Source: Aselliscus stoliczkanus (lineage: Eukaryota; Chordata; Mammalia; Chiroptera; Hipposideridae). Taken from it: a DNA stretch of 64,000 nucleotides. Position numbers and translations under genes: made by a program. Numbering within the stretch: position 1 is the stretch's first letter; each line of letters starts with the position of its first letter. Below the pieces are notes generated by a model that was given only the letters and a program-made list of their open reading frames with translations, had not been told where the DNA came from and made no database searches. This document shows, one piece after another, positions 60,526-64,000 of the stretch. The DNA lies in NCBI GenBank assembly GCA_033961575.1, contig CM066728.1, positions 36,332,352 through 36,396,351 on the forward strand. The letters run 5' to 3'.

Positions 60526-61690
60526 GCCTCTCATCTCATTTGATACAAGGGGGAATCGGTGAGATAACCAGAGCATGCATTGTTGCACTTGTTTTACGTA
60601 TGAGAAAAATGAAGGTCAAAAAGACCAAGGGGGCATGTGCAAAGGAGATAGGCAAAACGCCAGGTCTGGAACCGAGCTCTAAGGCTGTGTGCTTCCCGCT
60701 ATTTAGGTTACCTTTGGAAGCCAGAAAAGAAAGAAGGAGAGGCAAGATGAAATAAGGACAAAAAGGGGGCAAATTATATCAAGAAAAAAGTCAAAAAGGA
60801 GAAAAGGCTATGGAGAGTAAAGGGAAAAGAAAATAAGGAGGCAGAAAAAGAATGAAAAGGCAGACATAGGGGATGGGAGGGAAGGGGGGACCAGGGGGGA
60901 CGAGGACAGGCAGAGTGACAGAAAAGGGAAGTGTAAAATAAAGAGGAGATTCGCTGCCACCAGTTCCCCTGATGAACTTGGCACCCCCTGCACCATGGTC
61001 ATGGAAGGAATCTTTTCTACCTCAAGTAAATGAATGTGACAAACAGAAGGAGATAAAGGAATATATTTTATATTAAAAAGGTGAAGAAAATTAATCACTA
61101 ATAAAGTAAGTATTCTAAAAACAAACTCAGTCCAATTATAGCATGGGTGGTATGTAAACTTTTCTACATTTTTCCAAGAGACTGAGAGGTCTGCAGGAAA
61201 ATTTTTACACAACAGAACAACCACCTCTGATTAATTAAGACCTTAGAGAGCCTTCTGAGTCACATTGTGATTAGTACTAGAATACTATATTAGGCCTGAA
61301 AAACTATAGAAGAATACAGCTGGAATGACATTCAATGATTAAGATAAAAAATACAAAAAAAAAAAAAAAGTTAATCCTTCCATCCTATTGACAGTGACTT
61401 TACAATTATAAAACAAAACATGGTTCATAGTTTGCAAATCATCTGGGCACTGCTATCACTTTTATTATGGCCTCAGAAAGTAGTGCCACGGGTTATTATG
61501 ACTTTGATTTTAAGCTTCAGACTGCCATTAACATTGTAGACAGATGGGTCTGTGGCCTCCATTTCTGTCACAGAGTCACCTCCTTTTTGAATACAAAACT
61601 AATTATTACTGCCAATTCTTAAGGCCATTAAGGTTATTAAGTTGAAAGAATAAAAAATCAAATTTAGAGTCAAATATTTAAAAAATTAAG
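60526..61690. other. Intronic sequence, purine-rich, nothing identified
   Basis: 60720-60960 is strongly purine-biased on the plus strand (runs of AAAGG/GGGGA), and its complement gives a chance frame rich in S, F and L. The rest is AT-rich. No expected SLC25A46 exon was found here. Confidence 0.45.
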
Positions 61691-61700
61691 ACTCTCCTCC

Positions 61701-61826
61701 GGGCCGGCCGAGTGGCGTGGTGGTTAAGAGCTGGCTTGGGATGCCAGCGGCCCCGGTTCGGATCCCACATATGGGGTCCAGTGACACTGCCTTCAAAACA
61801 AACAAACAAACAAACAAAAGAAACAA
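61701..61826 (+). mobile_element. tRNA-derived SINE (GGCCGG type)
   Basis: It starts GGGCCGGCCGAGTGGC, has the tRNA-like head and B box GGTTCGGATCCC, then ACACTGCC and a (CAAA)n tail. It is flanked by AAGACTCTC at 61688-61696 and 61827-61835, a 9-bp target duplication. It lies inside the presumed SLC25A46 intron. Confidence 0.92.
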
Positions 61827-61839
61827 AAGACTCTCTTCC

Positions 61840-62200
61840 TTGTGTCTGTTACTGCTTTATAAAATGGGTAAAACTTATTGCCACAGCTCTAGAAATTTAA
61901 ATTAGCACATGAAAGTGCTTCAGGAAAGAGGGTAGTGTAGAAATCCACTTGTGATTAAACCTTTTTATATTTCATTATCAAATTCCAAAACATGTGTAAA
62001 TATATTTAATTCACTATTGTCACAAGAAAAAACTACCCTTCAAATGAACAAAATCAAGAGAAGTTACTTGCTTTTACTCAAAATAGTTTTCCATTTGGTA
62101 GACTAATATATATATTCTCATGAATAATCAATACACAAAAGCAAAAGAATCATAAAATAGCTGTATTTAAGCAGTCCTTACATTCCATCACCTCTCATTT
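61840..62200. other. Intronic AT-rich sequence, nothing identified
   Basis: No gene or repeat family recognised. Confidence 0.5.
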
Positions 62201-62204
62201 TCAC

Positions 62205-62760
62205 ATGCTCAAACAGCTGCCCTCTTAAAAAAAAAAAAAATCTTCCCTCAACTCAACCCAAACCTCTCATCCTCCAGCTACTTGATTTCCCCTCTTCACA
62301 GCCAACTTTCTAAACTTGCTATTTCCATATCCTAACTTCCTACTCAACTCTAAACCCACTCCAAATTGACTTTCACCCAATTATTCTACAAAAACAACTC
62401 TTGCCATGGTCCCCACAACTTGCATGCCACTAAATCCAATGTACATTCTTAAGTCTGTAGCTGACTTGCCTTTCAGAAGCAATGTTGCTCCCTCCTTCTA
62501 GAACATTCTCTGCTCCTATATTCCACCATCCCATGCTTTTACAGTTTTTCTCCTCTGTTCTGGTCTTTACTTTTGATTCCTTGCAGGAGCATTTTTCTTA
62601 ATTCAGTCACTTATTCTGAGTTCCTAAAAGCTCAGGCCCTTTTCTTTTCTTACTTTATATGTTATATTCCTTTCTTAGGCAATCTCATCCAAGATGATGG
62701 CTTTAAAACCACCAAATCTATTATCTTCAGTTTAGTCTTCTCTATATAGCAACTTTATGT
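62205..62760 (+). repeat. L2 LINE fragment (upstream of and into the RT region)
   Basis: It contains a diverged form of the L2 text around 'aaccccactccaaattgac', 'ctcttgccatggtcccca', 'catgccactaaatccaatg', then 'catccaagatgatggcttta'. All frames are broken. Confidence 0.6.
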
Positions 62761-62969
62761 ATTATGTGTCTACTGACAACCACACCTGGATATGGTACAG
62801 CACCTGAAAATGACCTTGGCTAAAATCAAACTTATGATTTCTTTTTTCCTACTCTTAGATTCTTTTAGAGCTAGGATTTTTCTTACCTTGGTTCATCAAC
62901 TCAAATGGAGACTGCAGCCAAAAAAAAAACAAAAAAACAAAAAAACAAAAAAAAAAAAACAAGAGAACG

Positions 62970-63480
62970 CTGAGACTCCGAAGGGCAGCAATGGAAGAAT
63001 CAGAAAAGATCATCAAGAGCAAGGATGTGTCATTAGAGATCAGAGCTAAGATCATCCACACCCTCGCAGTCCCAACCACTATGTACAGATGTGCAAGTTG
63101 GACGCCGAAGAAGGCTGAGAGACAAAAAAAATGGATTCATTTGAAATATAGTGTTGGAGGAGAGATTTAAAGATCTCCTGGACTGCCTGAAAGAGGAACA
63201 AGTGGGTCCTGGTGCAAATTAAGCCTGAAACTCACTGGAGGCAAATGACACAACAAAGCTGTCCCCCTTCTGGCACCTCATGACAAGACAAGGGTCTTTG
63301 GAAAAAGTAATAGCAGGAAAAATAGAAGGCAGCAGGCAAAGAGGAAGACCAAACATGAGATGGGCTTGACTCTATGAAAGAAGCCACAGGCATGCTGAGC
63401 AGGGCTGTTGAGGACAGGGCAGTGTGAACATCACTCATTCACAGGGTCAGACTCAAAGGCATGGCACATAACACACACAT
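62970..63480 (+). repeat. RTE-like LINE ORF 3' remnant
   Basis: Translated on plus with frame shifts it resembles the C-terminal end of RTE-type LINE polyproteins: a stretch like TMYRCASWTPKKAERQK, then 'GKSNSRKNRRQQAKRKTKHEMGLTL' style residues before a final 'SVNITHSQGQTQRHGT'. It is preceded by an A-rich block at 62920-62960. All frames are broken. The assignment rests on pattern memory only. Confidence 0.4.
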
Positions 63481-63557
63481 ACTCAGGAACTGTTAATCAG
63501 AAAGGAAATCTATTGAATTGGAGAAAGATTTCATTATGTTTAAAAGAGAATGTGTTA

Positions 63558-63667
63558 GGGCCGGCCGAGTGGCGCGGTGGTTGTGCGCTGTCTTGGGAGG
63601 CCAGCGGCCCTGGTTCGGATCCCACATATGAGGGCCAGTGACACTGCCCTCAAAGAAAGATTAAAAA
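63558..63667 (+). mobile_element. tRNA-derived SINE (GGCCGG type)
   Basis: It starts GGGCCGGCCGAGTGGC, has the B box GGTTCGGATCCC, ends ACACTGCCCTC and a short A-rich tail. Flanks AATGTGTT occur before (63549-63556) and after (from 63668). It differs from sister copies at 'gttgtgcgctgtc', where they read 'gttaagagctggc'. Confidence 0.9.
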
Positions 63668-63669
63668 AA

Positions 63670-64000
63670 TGTGTTTGAAGTCAGTCAATTCAGAGGAGCC
63701 ATTAGGAAAACAGACAACATGAGGAGAAAACTAAAGTGTTTATATCGGTACAACTGCAAATATGAGCCGAGTCAAACTAAGTTGGAGTTCAACCAAATAG
63801 TGTCTGTGGGAGACTGAAGTTATACATAGCCTTGGTTTCAGGTGCCCCTTATGGTAATGGCAGAGAAACACCACCTAAGGGTAAAGGGCACTTCTGGGTG
63901 CAGCAACAGTCATTCCAGCTGGGGGAAGGTCTAAGGAATGATATGGAACAGTAGACAAAGGAAGAGATCATAGATAGAGAATGATCCTGGGTTATATACA
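63670..64000. other. Non-coding sequence to the window end
   Basis: Presumed SLC25A46 intron. No exon or repeat recognised. Confidence 0.4.

Noticed and set aside
60808..61224. A 138-codon minus-strand frame with hydrophobic stretches, looking like a membrane protein
   Set aside because: It comes from a purine-rich plus-strand tract inside an SLC25A46 intron; the S/F/L composition is explained by base bias.

Overview
This is a window of mammalian nuclear DNA. It is AT-rich and intron/intergenic in character, and it is crowded with LINE-1, L2, MIR, MaLR-type LTRs, tRNA-derived SINEs and mariner elements. No operons, bacterial genes, CRISPR arrays or rRNA/tRNA genes were seen. Several SINEs begin GGGCCGGCCGAG or GGCTGGTTAGCTCAGG and contain a pol III B box. 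Three ~80-bp mariner-type MITEs are also present. Together these point to a bat, probably of the horseshoe/leaf-nosed lineage; that placement is inference from repeat types recalled, not a database search.

The one real protein-coding gene is the 3' end of SLC25A46, an outer-mitochondrial-membrane member of the SLC25 carrier family, on the minus strand. Its last three coding exons lie at 59770-59714, 58496-58439 and 54284-53706, all with consensus splice sites and matching reading phase. A probable 3' UTR of about 3.5 kb runs down to a poly(A) signal at 50172-50167. Earlier exons should lie beyond 64000. Positions below 50 kb hold no recognisable gene and look like the intergenic space downstream of SLC25A46.

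Layout: 1-15 kb is ancient repeat debris (an RTE-like fragment, L2, MIR, two MLT1-type LTRs, a twin-primed L1 with a MITE inside it). 15.6-20.5 kb is an old antisense L1 carrying two nested insertions, an internally deleted mariner with both terminal repeats and a small L1 3' fragment. 20.9-26.6 kb is old repeats and simple sequence. 27.1-35.5 kb is a full-length but inactivated antisense L1 (about 8.2 kb) with a monomeric GC-rich 5' UTR, ORF1 and ORF2. It is flanked by two nested sets of target-site duplications, which suggests it carried flanking DNA from its source locus. 36.7-43.5 kb is several older L1 pieces with SINE insertions. 44.5-50.1 kb is a VES-type SINE, MIRs, an L1 with target duplications and two copies of an LTR-like repeat. 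50.1-64 kb is SLC25A46 with L2, MIR, RTE-like and SINE sequences in its introns.

No previously undescribed biological system is evident. The most informative observations are the nested flanks of the full-length L1, its monomeric 5' UTR, and the stacked transposon insertions.
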